A stretch of DNA of 64,000 nt from Dendrobium chrysotoxum. Taxonomy: Eukaryota > Streptophyta > Magnoliopsida > Asparagales > Orchidaceae. The notes beneath the pieces are model-generated. The model was not told where the DNA came from. It made no database searches and saw only the letters and a list, made by a program, of their open reading frames with translations. Positions 1-8,948 of this stretch are shown here, piece by piece; within the stretch, counting starts at the first letter, position 1, and the number at the start of each line of letters is the position of its first letter. The stretch is from contig CM034313.1 in NCBI GenBank assembly GCA_019925795.1, positions 86,211,663-86,275,662 on the forward strand, in the 5' to 3' direction. The position numbers and the translations under genes were made by a program.

Positions 1-746
1 ACCTTTAGCAAAGATTACTGAAGCAAATGCCAAGCAATTCTTATGGAAAAACATAATATGTCGCTTTGGCATTCCTGCGAAAATCATCACTGATAACGGG
101 ACGCAGTTCACCGGGAAGATCTTTACATCATTTGTAAGGATTTTCATATTCAGCTCGTTCACACAGCTGTTGCCCATCCTCAAGCTAATGGGTAAACAGA
201 GGTTACAAATCGAACAATTCTGAAAGGGCTGAAGACACGCCTGGGGAAGGCTAGGGGGCAATGAGCCGAAGAACTCCACAATATCCTCTGGGCTTATCGG
301 ACCACCGCCAGAACTCCTACAGGGGAAACCCATATAACCTTTGCTTTGGTACAGAAGCAGTCATACCGGTTGATATCGGAGTTCCTAGCTACAGAGTTCA
401 GACTTTTGACTTCAATAACAATGAGGAGAGGCTTATAGCAAATTTGAATCTCCTATCAGAAGTAAGAGATGAAGCCTCACTCAGAACCGCTGCATACCAC
501 CAAAGAATCGCCCATCACTACAATCGAAGGGTGAAACCTCTCCCTATCACCATTGGAGACTTAGTACTACGAAGCATTGAAGCCACTGGAAAAGGCCCTC
601 AGCGTAATAAGCTCTCCCCCCTCTGGGAGGGTCCTTATTTGGTAGCGGCTATGATCAAGCCTGGAACCTTCAAACTGAAGGATGCTGGTGGAAAAATGCT
701 TCCCCGAACTTGGAACGTGGGCAATCTTCACAAATATTATCAGTAG
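1..746 (+). pseudogene. Ty3/gypsy integrase (pol C-terminus), degraded
   Basis: The frame begins inside the catalytic core, with a CRFGIPAKIITDNGTQFTG-like stretch that includes the second catalytic Asp (DNG). It continues through HTAVAHPQANG and LWAYRTTARTPTG motifs to a C-terminal GDLVLR...KLSPLWEGPY...TWN..NLHKYYQ tail typical of Tat-type Pol. The reading frame is broken by 1-bp losses near 131 and 325, by TAA replacing the Gln codon after ANG (about 193), and by TGA replacing Trp near 259. The longest intact piece is 261-746, whose first 24 or so codons are out of frame. Catalytic function is lost. Confidence 0.9.
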
Positions 747-1476
747 GAATTGATATTACTATATGTCTATGTATTATGTTTATCTTATATTTTATCTTCT
801 CCTGTAGTCGTGTTATGTGTCTTTAAAGTTTTTCGTACATCCCTTATGTGTTGATTATAGAAGAACTTTTTTCTTGTATCCCTAGGTTATTCTAGGGAAC
901 TGCTATCTTATATTACGAAGCAATATGATATTCACTTTGTCGTACTATTATTTCTTCTCTCCAAACTCTTTTTCTGTGATTCAAGAAATACACAATCTAT
1001 ATTGTATCTCAATCACTGAGTGATCAATCCCAGGGGGATTTTATCCGACCTCTTCCACACAGGTTAATGTCATCAAGTAAAGGCTTTGACTAACAATCTC
1101 GGATAGGTCAAATATCCTAGGAGGATAATCTTAGATATCAAAATTATTTGATGATCAATCCCAAAGGGAGTTGATCTGACCTTTTCCGGACAGGTTAATG
1201 TCACCAAGCAAATGCTTTCACTAATAACCCCGGATAGGTCAAAACCTTTAAAAAAGGATATCTCGCATTTGCTCAAGTCAAAAAGAGCTCACTAAAATAC
1301 TCTCATCCAAACTGAAGTAAAACTAAGTGAATTTCATTTGCATGTGAGAAAAGAACATCAATAACTTCTTTATATATCACTGAACATCAAGTACACCAAA
1401 TAGAAACATCAATATCGAGCATACATATAACCACTAGAAAGAAAGCAAAGAGATACAAAACAACATCAAAGACATC
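747..1476 (+). other. post-integrase non-coding spacer with two diverged direct repeats
   Basis: No coding frame is evident. Two diverged copies of a repeat begin at 1021 and 1152 (TGATCAATCCC...CCGACC.CTTCC.ACAGGTTAATGTCA.CAAG...GGATAGGTC). They match, in reverse orientation, the 86-bp tandem repeats at 20664-21062 in the young element, so this is a conserved post-pol block of the family. Confidence 0.75.
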
Positions 1477-3151
1477 CTACAGAATCTCAACATCATCCTC
1501 GTCCTCCTCCAAAGCAAAAGCTCGTTGTAACTCGCTCTCCAGCTCTTCACCACCAGAGTCTGAAGAAGCATCACCAGAAGCCTGGCTAGGAGTCAACCCC
1601 TCGATCTCCGCTCCAGTCTTGCGATGTACTGTACGAACACCCTTCATAAAGCCCCTGGTGAAGCCATCCTCTGCGCACTCTGCCTCTAAGGCCTTCACCT
1701 CCACATCATAAATATGACTGTGAGCTTCCTGAATGTGGTCCTCAATGATGATCTTGAAAGCATAAGATTTCTTGAACTCTTCAATAACTGCAGACGGCAA
1801 CTACTGAGCCTCCTTCTCGGACAGTACACTCTGAAGCCACTCATTCTCAGCCTCAAGGACTTGCTGAGTCTTTTCCTGCTGCTTGATCGTCGCCTGTGCC
1901 TCCACCAACTCTATATGCAAACGATCCATCCGTTCATTCTGAGAAGAGGTTGAAGTGATCTTGTTGGCCAACTCTGCCCTATACCCCTCAAGCTGATCCT
2001 CCACCACCTTCATCTCCTTCACTTTACTGTCATATTTCTTCTTGTACTCTCCCTGAAGGTATTTAACCTTCACAAACTCTTTGTTCCAATCATTCAGAGT
2101 CTTGGTCATCTCGAGCTTGAAATCAGAATACTGAGACAAGAGTATATCAGAAATTTATTCCTTAAGAGATATTTTAAAAAAAAGAAAGAAGTAAAAGAGA
2201 ACTCACCAACTCCTCAGCCCGTCGGCGGCCAATGCACTGATGGTTCAACACATCTTCTGGAATGTAGGACTTGGATGGAGAAGCTCGAGGACCTTTGCTA
2301 ACAACTGTCAAAATCTCATCTGCCTTCTTCTTCCTTTGTGCCTACAAACCTTCCTCACTCCTTGGTCGCTTGGAGTGGTTTTTTTGGGGAACCACTTCTG
2401 GAACTCTGGCAGACTTCTTCAATATTTGAGCATGTGACCTCCCTGCTTGAGTAGATAATCCAACTTTGAACAAGTACTCTTCATCTATGTATCTACTCAA
2501 GTAACGCACCTCGTAGTGTAGAGCATCTAAATCAGGGAGCTTGAGTATCCTCAACAAATCTTCTGCTCCAATGTGAAAGGGGACAGGTAGCTTTTTCAAC
2601 TTCCCCCATTTCTCCTGAAGACCCCAATCATTCTGCACATAAAAGAAGTTGCTGATCCAACCTTTCGAGGGGTCTCGAGTACGGATGTCCAACCACTTGG
2701 ACCTGAATGAAATATGTTCCTACGCGTCGCTAAAGAGACGCCCCATCCGAGAAAGGCACTCTGAGGAAAGTACCACTCCACGGTCTCTAAAAAGCACGAT
2801 CAGGCCCATCACGATCGACAAGGATCTGTAGGAAAATTGAGACAAGCATACCCCACAAATCGTCAGAATGTCGATCAGTTCGGAAGAAGGAGGAAATCGT
2901 AGTCCCGCTCGCAGACTAAATTCATACACCGTCACATATCCCGGGGGAGGGAAGCAGGCACGATCAGTTCTGGCCGGCACCTTCATCACCAAATCATTAG
3001 AAAAATGAAATTTTTTCCTAAATGAAATGAAAGAGTCCTCAGTGATGGTGGAAATCACATCGTTAGCCTTCGGCGCCTTTTGAATCTTCTTTGAAATTTC
3101 AGATCGTTGCGCAGGACGATCTTCCGTAGGATTTTTTGCAGGATCACCCAT
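1477..3151 (-). pseudogene. antisense ORF of the Tat element (two exons, three in-frame TAG stops)
   Basis: On the strand opposite to pol, one frame stays coherent from ATG 3151 through exon 1 (3151-2207), a 76-nt GT-AG intron (2206-2131) and exon 2 (2130-1477), 533 codons including the final TAG. It is interrupted only by in-frame TAG codons at 2722-2720, 2344-2342 and 1803-1801. The first third holds a globular segment (PPPGYVTVYEFSLRAGLRFP, then LSRMGRLFSD). The middle has RTRDPSKGW and NDWGLQEKWGK stretches, followed by Lys/Arg-rich sequence. Exon 2 is a predicted coiled coil ending in an acidic tail. Related antisense ORFs are known in Tat elements, but their function is not established. 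There are no frameshifts, so decay is recent or was constrained. Confidence 0.72.
2131..2206 (-). other. intron of the antisense ORF
   Basis: The donor is TTG|GTGAGT and the acceptor CTTGTCTCAG|TAT. A CTGAT branch-point-like motif lies about 15-20 nt before the acceptor. Length is 76 nt, not a multiple of three. Removing it joins exon 1 (945 nt, ending in phase 0) to exon 2 in frame, and both flanks read as protein. Splicing itself is inferred. Confidence 0.6.
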
Positions 3152-3171
3152 CTTGCTTCCTTTACTAAAGA

Positions 3172-3390
3172 GGGGCGCAAATCTAAGTAGGGAAAATCAC
3201 CTACGAAAGACTGCGGAAAGCCTCCGAAGTAGGAAGAAAAAAGGGGAAAAAAGGAGAGAGGAAGGGGGAAAGCCGCTAACTTCTGTGCAAAAGGAGGGGC
3301 GCCGAATCAAGTAGGGAAAGTCACCTACTTAAAAATGACGGAAGGCCTCAGAATGCCAAAAGCTAGAAAGTCAGAGGGAGAGGGGAATGC
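3172..3390 (-). repeat. two copies of a leader repeat upstream of the antisense ORF
   Basis: Two diverged copies contain, on the minus strand, GCATTCTGAGG, AGTAGGTGA, CTTGATTCGGCGCCCCT and CAGAAGTTAGCGGCTTTCC. They correspond to the 113-bp units of the array at 19029-19475 in the young element. They lie between the antisense TATA box and the antisense ATG, so they would form the transcript leader. Confidence 0.7.
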
Positions 3391-3419
3391 GGTGCAAATT
3401 TTCATTACCCCAAGGGGGG

Positions 3420-3427
3420 TATTTATA
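3420..3427 (-). promoter_or_regulatory. TATA box of the antisense transcription unit
   Basis: On the minus strand, CCTATAAATACCCCC lies about 270 nt upstream of the antisense ATG at 3151. The box and its surroundings are preserved at 18973-18980 in the young element, which supports a functional role. The start site is not shown. Confidence 0.6.
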
Positions 3428-3595
3428 GGATGAAAAGGGGAAGAGAAAGAGAGGGAAAATTGAAAAAAGTGGAGGAAAACGTTTGAAAATTGGAGGGAGG
3501 AGGCTTCTAGAAGAAACTTTGAATTTTTCTGAATTTTTTGAATTTTTTTGGATTTTTTCATCCATGTGGGCCTCACTTAAAAAAAAAAATCAAAA

Positions 3596-3690
3596 GGGGG
3601 GGGGGGGGGGAACTGCCGCGCGCCCGCGCGGGCGCTGCCAGCCGGCCGGTTCGGCCGCCTACGCGTTACCTGGCTCCAATTTTGGGCCCG
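3596..3690. other. G15 run and GC-rich CpG-dense block
   Basis: A run of 15 G (3596-3610) is followed by very GC-rich sequence (GCGCGCCCGCGCGGGCGC, GCCGGCCGG) between the antisense promoter and the polypurine tract. The same block occurs at 18630-18776 in the young element, there bordered by a homopolymer of 28 T. Confidence 0.7.
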
Positions 3691-3890
3691 GACGGTCCAA
3701 ATTCGACGTTTTTGGGGTCCCCAGACACGTTTTTCGACGTTTCAGAGTCAATTTTGACACTTTCGAAGCTCAACGAGACCTCTACAATCGAGTTTGAGGA
3801 AAATTTTATCTTTTTGAATGCAATTTTTTGCGATTCGGCCAATGTAAAATACCAGAACAAGTATTTTCAGACTCGTGGAGCTTCGACATC

Positions 3891-3907
3891 CAAAATAGGG
3901 GGGCAAC
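3891..3907 (+). other. polypurine tract
   Basis: CAAAATAGGGGGGCAAC sits directly before the LTR start TGATACATCA. The young element has the matching tract directly before its 3' LTR (18396-18412). Confidence 0.85.
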
Positions 3908-4906
3908 TGATACATCACCAAAAAATTATCTTGATCGGGCACGAATCTCGAGGAAAAATTCAAGTTGGAAACTTCAAAAATTAATTCGGAGATCATTTAA
4001 ACTCCGATTTCAGCAAGCTTATAGTCGAACTGAGCGTCTCGGAAATACGAATCCGACGACACTACATTCGACTCAATCCGAGTCCAAATGAGTCTAAATC
4101 AAGTACCCGAAGCGCTGTTGGAAGCATCGAATAGCAATTTGAGTTACCAAACGGTCTCTGATTTTGACGAGCTTATAGTCGAATCGAGCAGCTCGACGAG
4201 ACGAATCCAACGAGCCCAAGATCGCATAATTCTGATACCATTAAGACCTTAAAAAACTCAATAAACGGTTCATGATCAAGGGATTCAATATCAGCCGTTC
4301 ATCCGGATCACTCCTTATTTGCCCCTGATCCCTCATCTATTTACGGGCTATGCCACTCCAGAAAAACTATAAATAGCCCCTCATTTCTCTTAAGAGGGGA
4401 CCCAAGCCAAGAAGTCAAAAGAGAAGAGAAGTCTAGGAGGGAACAGCTCCTCCTCGACCACCGCCGGAACACCGCCGGAACTTCGCCGAAACTCTGCCGA
4501 AACACCACCGGAGCATCGCCAGAGCACCACCAGGCGCCCGAGGGACGCCGGAGCTCTGCCCGACGCCGGAGCAACGTCGGAATTCTGCCCGACGCCGGAA
4601 TTCTACTTGACGCCCGAGTGACGCCGGAATTCTGTCGAACACCCGAGTGACGTCGGAACTCTGCTTAACTGATACTCATTGTAATCTGATCGTCCTGAAT
4701 TTAACGGACGAATCAGCCTCGTGTATTTCATACAACACTAGTGGAACTTTTTCAACTGGGCGTGGCCCCGTGGTTTTTCTCTTTTTCAGGGCTTTCCACG
4801 TAAAAATCCTGGTGTTCTTTCATTCTTCTGTTTGTGTGCTGGATATACGTACAACGCTGAGACGGAAATTTAAACTCTATCGCCGCATATATTTGAGTCC
4901 ACAACA
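3908..4906 (+). repeat. 3' LTR of the left Tat element
   Basis: It starts TGATACATCA and ends GAGTCCACAACA (999 bp). It aligns along its length with the reverse complement of the 1030-bp LTRs at 17366-18395 and 23030-24059, with many substitutions and small gaps. It contains a TATA box, a GC-rich stretch of CCGGCGG/GACGCCGGAATTC repeats, and a conserved end. Long open frames here come from the GC-rich repeats and are not genes. Confidence 0.9.
4369..4376 (+). promoter_or_regulatory. LTR TATA box
   Basis: AACTATAAATAGCCCC lies mid-LTR. The same box is present in both young LTRs at the corresponding position. Confidence 0.65.
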
Positions 4907-5252
4907 ATGGATAATAAGAAGCTACAATAAAAAAATTTGTTGAAATAATTTGAAATTGAAGCTCGTCAAAGGTTTTTCAAAATATTTCTACAATTTTCAA
5001 CTTATGTCAAATATTCACAAGGACAATATATGTATATATCTATTTAAATGAGTATATAATACTTATTTTAAAATAAATTTAATGATTTTAAATCTTATTC
5101 TTAAAAAAATTTAATTAGAACATCCTGACTCAAAAAATTTTCAGAATAAAAATTGAGTTCTATCATTATCAAAAAATTTTATAAGGTCAATTTTCCCATT
5201 CTTAAATATGATTTGAGATGAGCGAAATATAAATTTGATTAAATATTTATAT
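4907..5252. other. AT-rich intergenic, nothing recognised
   Basis: AT-rich sequence between the left Tat LTR and the solo LTR. No coding frame or repeat was recognised. Confidence 0.6.
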
Positions 5253-5257
5253 ATTAT

Positions 5258-6079
5258 TGTTGTGGGCTAAAAAATTCATTACAGTAGAGTGAGAGAGTTA
5301 TGCGTTCTAATTTTGCATAAAAATTTAGCACACAAACAAATAAAAACACCAGAAATCTTTGATGTGGAAGATCCAAAAAAGAAAAATTCATAGGATCTTG
5401 CACAACTGAAGAGATTCTCACTATCTGTGAGTTAAAAATGTTGGCCCATCATCCCCTATTGTTCCAATGGAGCCGCCAGAGATTCAGCGGAGGTTGGTGG
5501 ATGAAGGTTTAGCGGGGACGATCGGTCAACGGAGGTTTCTGCAACAACGGTCAATCGATGAGGCTAATTGTTAATGGTGTCTGTCATGATTATTGAAGTC
5601 TCAGAGCTTTCACTAATCTCTAGCCAAAAGATCCCCTTCAAGTAGGAAGTGAGGGTCTATTTATAGATTTTTAGGAATAACATGACCTGTAAATTTGAAG
5701 AAAATTCGGAGCACTCAATCAGATGATCCATAACAATTCCCTTAATTATAGATCAATTTTTTTAGCATTTTAGTGCTTAAATTATATCAGAATCAAGCCA
5801 TCACGGGCTCGATGGATTCGCCTCGTCGAGTCACTCAACTTGACTATAAACATGCCATATTAGGAGTTCATTTTGTCATCTAATTAATATTTTTAAATTT
5901 TCAACCATATTTTAGATCTTTGATTAGAGCTCATTTGAATTCGGATTGGATAGTTTTAGTTGTCATTAGGTTTGCACATAATTTTACTAAAATGGGAGCC
6001 CGAGTGAATTTAATATTGAAAATTTTCTATTCAAATATGCTTTGTAATCTGTGCCAGGATATATTTATATGAAGTACCA
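5258..6079 (-). mobile_element. old solo LTR related to the Tat LTRs
   Basis: It begins TGTTGTGGGCTAAAAAATTC and ends GAAGTACCA, matching the young LTR ends (TGTTGCGGACTC...GACGTATCA). Internal matches include GCACACAAAC...AACACCAG, the reverse TATA box CTATTTATAG near 5660, and ATATCAGAATC...GGGCTCGATGGATTCGCCTC near 5785-5830. ATTAT occurs directly on both sides (5253-5257 and 6080-6084). No internal region or second LTR follows, so this is a solo LTR left by LTR-LTR recombination. It is 822 bp against 1030 bp in the young LTRs and strongly diverged. Confidence 0.75.
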
Positions 6080-6084
6080 ATTAT

Positions 6085-6779
6085 ATTTATTAAAATAAAT
6101 TTAATGATTTTAAGATCAATACTTCCTAATTATTTGTGAGATTTTTTTTTTGAAATATTAAAAAATAAATTATTAATTAAATAAATTAAACTAGTAATGT
6201 TGGGCGTATATACCACTACATCCTTAGGAACAGAAGTCCATACAGTTGTGACAATATAAAATACAAAATTTTTCTAATTTTCAAATCAAACAACAAACAT
6301 TTTCCCATACCTTCAAAAACTGCTACGCGTCAAACCTTAATTTTACCTCTGTAGCCGTCTATGTAGCCGTTCCGTCCGCTTCCCACCCTACAAAACTAAC
6401 AAATCCCATAGCAAATCCTAAGCGTCATCACGGTCCCTTGAATCGCGGTGAGAAGTATATTCTGATAGAAAATATGACCTTTCATTGTCCATCAAACTCC
6501 CCATCTCGCCACGTAGACTATGCTATCACCTCCTATCGTGTTCAGAGGACACAATAACTGCATAATATATCGCCTCCCTGAAGGCAGAAGGCAAGGCCGA
6601 GTCGGAAGTCCGAAGGAATTCTGCACTGCCGCCAGTTGGCCCGTCGGGTCAACATCCCATCGACTGACCCGAATCCGATAGGCCGAAACGTAAAAGCTCT
6701 CCTTCCGCCATTTGAGACAAGAAACCAGCCGGCGATGTTATGATCGAAGAAATCGCATAATCGCGACACCCCCTTCGCA
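6085..6779 (+). promoter_or_regulatory. upstream region of the small plant gene
   Basis: AT-rich to about 6300, then GC-richer sequence leading to the ATG at 6780. It probably holds the promoter and 5' UTR, but no TATA box was fixed. An opposite-strand open frame (7195-6542) covers part of it and looks like a shadow of the gene. Confidence 0.4.
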
Positions 6780-7250
6780 ATGTCACGCAGGCCGCCGGCA
6801 AAAGGCGGAGCGCTGGCGAGGAAGCGGTCGTTGATCTTGAAGGAGCCTCCGAAGCCAAGCAAGCGTCTGGCAGAGGTCGCCGGCGGGAAGGCGGCGGAAT
6901 GTGCGGCGGTGGCGTGTTGTTGTCCATGTAGCCTTGTCAATCTCCTCATACTCACCGTTGTAAAGCTTCCGGCGGGGCTTTTTCGCCGGGCGATGAGGAG
7001 GAGGAGGATGAAGAGGAAGAGGAAGAAGAAGGCCCGCCTGCTTGGCGTGGACAATAAACCCAAAGCTTCCGTCCAGGAAGATAAGCCCGCCTCCTCCCCG
7101 GCTCCCGCGGAATCACCCATTCCTTGGCCGGCGAAGTCGCCATCGGCGGAGGTATCGGAGATGGAGAAAAAAATGTGGCCGGAGTTCTTCGGCACAGGAT
7201 TCTGGCGCAGCCCCTCGCAAAGAGAGTTATCCGTAATAAATAATCACTAA
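6780..7250 (+). CDS. small conserved plant protein of unknown function (156 aa)
   Basis: Single-exon frame with ATG context CGCAATGTC. I recognise the layout as a conserved plant family without assigned function. The N-terminus is basic and Pro-rich. Residues 40-50 form a Cys cluster (ECAAVACCCPC) running into a short hydrophobic segment (51-64), then an Arg/Lys run (69-86). The C-terminus has the family signature around residues 128-149 (MEKKMWPEFFGTGFWRSPSQ). The hydrophobic segment next to Cys residues could be lipid-modified or membrane-associated, and the basic run could be nuclear-targeting; both are inference. The frame is intact, with no sign of decay. Confidence 0.85.
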   Translation: MSRRPPAKGGALARKRSLILKEPPKPSKRLAEVAGGKAAECAAVACCCPCSLVNLLILTVVKLPAGLFRRAMRRRRMKRKRKKKARLLGVDNKPKASVQEDKPASSPAPAESPIPWPAKSPSAEVSEMEKKMWPEFFGTGFWRSPSQRELSVINNH

Positions 7251-8164
7251 TAATTTTTTTTACTCTGTAATATTCCTTCTTATTCATGAAGTGATCATAT
7301 TCTCGTGCAAGATTCCATCTTTACTGTAATGCGAGTTGAAATATAAGGATTTGAAGAAGAAGAAGAAGAAGAAGAGGGTTGTGGCTGGGCGTTCTGCGAT
7401 TGATTCAAAATGGATCAACATATTCTTGACTGAGATGTTAATAATGATTTGGGATGATTAATCCTCTATTATATGATTAAACTTCGTATTTAACGATGTG
7501 TTTAGCGATTGCTGTCCTTTTTGTGGTTTTTCTGATTTCCTCATTGTCCTTAGTTAAAGGTTTGTGGGGTCGATCATCTTCTATTTCCTGCCTTGTCACT
7601 CAGATTCAGAGCAGCTCTGTCGGTGATATCAGGCTTAGATATTTAAGATCTATTGTTAAATCTTTAATACATTGAACAGTTTGTTCATTATAGATTTATG
7701 TTTTTTTTTTCCTATTTACGAATGAATTAATCTTCCATTAACACAGATTCAGATCTATCTGTTTTGTTAATATAATTATTATTTCCTCATGAACATTATG
7801 ATTCTTCCAATTTTACTATCATCAGCCCAAGCAGCGACCTTTCTGCAGATAATTTCAGGTACAAATCACAGAACTCATTCAATAGGTGATGCATTACATT
7901 TGGAAATTATTGAATTATAATTTTTTTTTAATTGTTGGGGTGTAAGATAATGAAAAGCTTGTAATTTTGAGACTTTGGGATTTTTTTTTTCTTTTGTGGG
8001 ATGAACTAGAATGATTTTGAATAGAAAATTTCAGAGCATGGCATTTCTCTTTTTTGAGCCCTTCCCAAAAACCCTTGAACTTATCTATCATTTTAAAGTG
8101 TTAATGATAAGGTTTTTGAGTAAATTACAAAAATGTTTAGTTAGGTTGCTAGTAAATTTTTTAA
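7251..8164. other. 3' flank with (GAA)n microsatellite
   Basis: Probable 3' UTR of the small gene, with a (GAA) run at 7353-7375 and several T-runs. No further gene recognised. Confidence 0.5.
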
Positions 8165-8408
8165 GGGATTTATATGCATACTATAAAATTTTTATATATT
8201 TACATATTGGATACTTAAATTTTTATATTTACTTATATAACACATTATCATCTGAATCACATAAAAATTATAGTTTAATTTATGTAAGTTAATACTAATA
8301 ATATTTTTATGTGATTTGAATATCACAGTGTTATATAAATAAATATAAAATTTTAGATGTTATATATGAAAAAATATAAAAAAAATTATGATATATATGT
8401 AAATCTTT
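8165..8408. mobile_element. fold-back MITE-like element
   Basis: The two halves are imperfect inverted copies. GGGATTTATATGCATAC at the left matches the reverse complement of GATATATATGTAAATC at the right. CTTATATAACAC near 8232-8243 matches the reverse complement of GTGTTATATAAAT near 8328. The outer ends resemble those of the element at 26807-27068. No target duplication was found. Confidence 0.55.
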
Positions 8409-8754
8409 CTTTTCTTATAATCATAAAATATGTATTTCAAATTCATAATTTTAATTATTTTCTAATGCGCATATCCTTTCGCTCATTAGTGCTTTTTAAA
8501 TGCACTAATTGACCTAGAAATTAAATTATATCACTTTATGGATATCCTTTTCCATTAATAAAGTTAATTTTTATTAAATTCAATTACAAGAATAATTTAT
8601 TTTAATTACAAATTCTCCTTTTTTTTCATGACAAAGTAATATATATCACTTTTAAAAAAAACTAAGATTTAAGAAAAGAGCATAGGAATTTCTAATGATT
8701 TTTAAGCGATATTCATCATTATTTTTCTTGAGCAACTTTAAATACAAAAGGAAT
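8409..8754. other. AT-rich spacer, nothing recognised
   Basis: AT-rich sequence up to the LINE 5' end. No feature supported. Confidence 0.5.
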
Positions 8755-8948
8755 TTCACAACGGCTCTTTTGCTCTGGCGATAGTGCGCCCGAGTTCCTC
8801 TTCCACTGTTCATCCTCGTGGTCTCCACTGTAGCATAGATTTTTCATTTAACTCTTGGGTTCTCTTCCTTTTTCTCGATCGCGGTGGGCTTTCTGCCCTA
8901 GAGCGGGGTTTTTCCTCATGGAGGTGGAGCCGTCTATGGCGGTCTCTG

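Larger units (their letters stand above)
1..4906 (+). mobile_element. Tat-lineage Ty3/gypsy LTR retrotransposon, 3' part (5' part outside window)
   Basis: The segment reads, in order: integrase end, non-coding spacer with diverged repeats, antisense ORF, tandem leader repeats with an antisense TATA box, GC-rich block, polypurine tract and 3' LTR ending CCACAACA. The same architecture and related sequence recur in the young element at 17366-24059 on the other strand, which fixes the borders. An extra ORF on the opposite strand between pol and the 3' LTR is known from Tat-lineage elements such as Grande. The copy is old: the integrase has frameshifts and stops, and LTR CpG sites have become TG/CA. 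The target duplication cannot be checked because the left end is missing. Confidence 0.88.

Noticed and set aside
4341..4642. Arg/Gly-rich frames in the LTRs (also 17542-17962 and 23206-23626)
   Set aside because: They follow CCGGCGG-type repeats inside LTRs and exist in several frames at once.
6542..7195. 217-codon minus-strand open frame opposite the small plant gene
   Set aside because: The plus-strand frame has the recognisable conserved motifs; the minus frame is a GC-rich shadow with Ser/Phe/Leu runs from the GAG/GAA-rich stretch.
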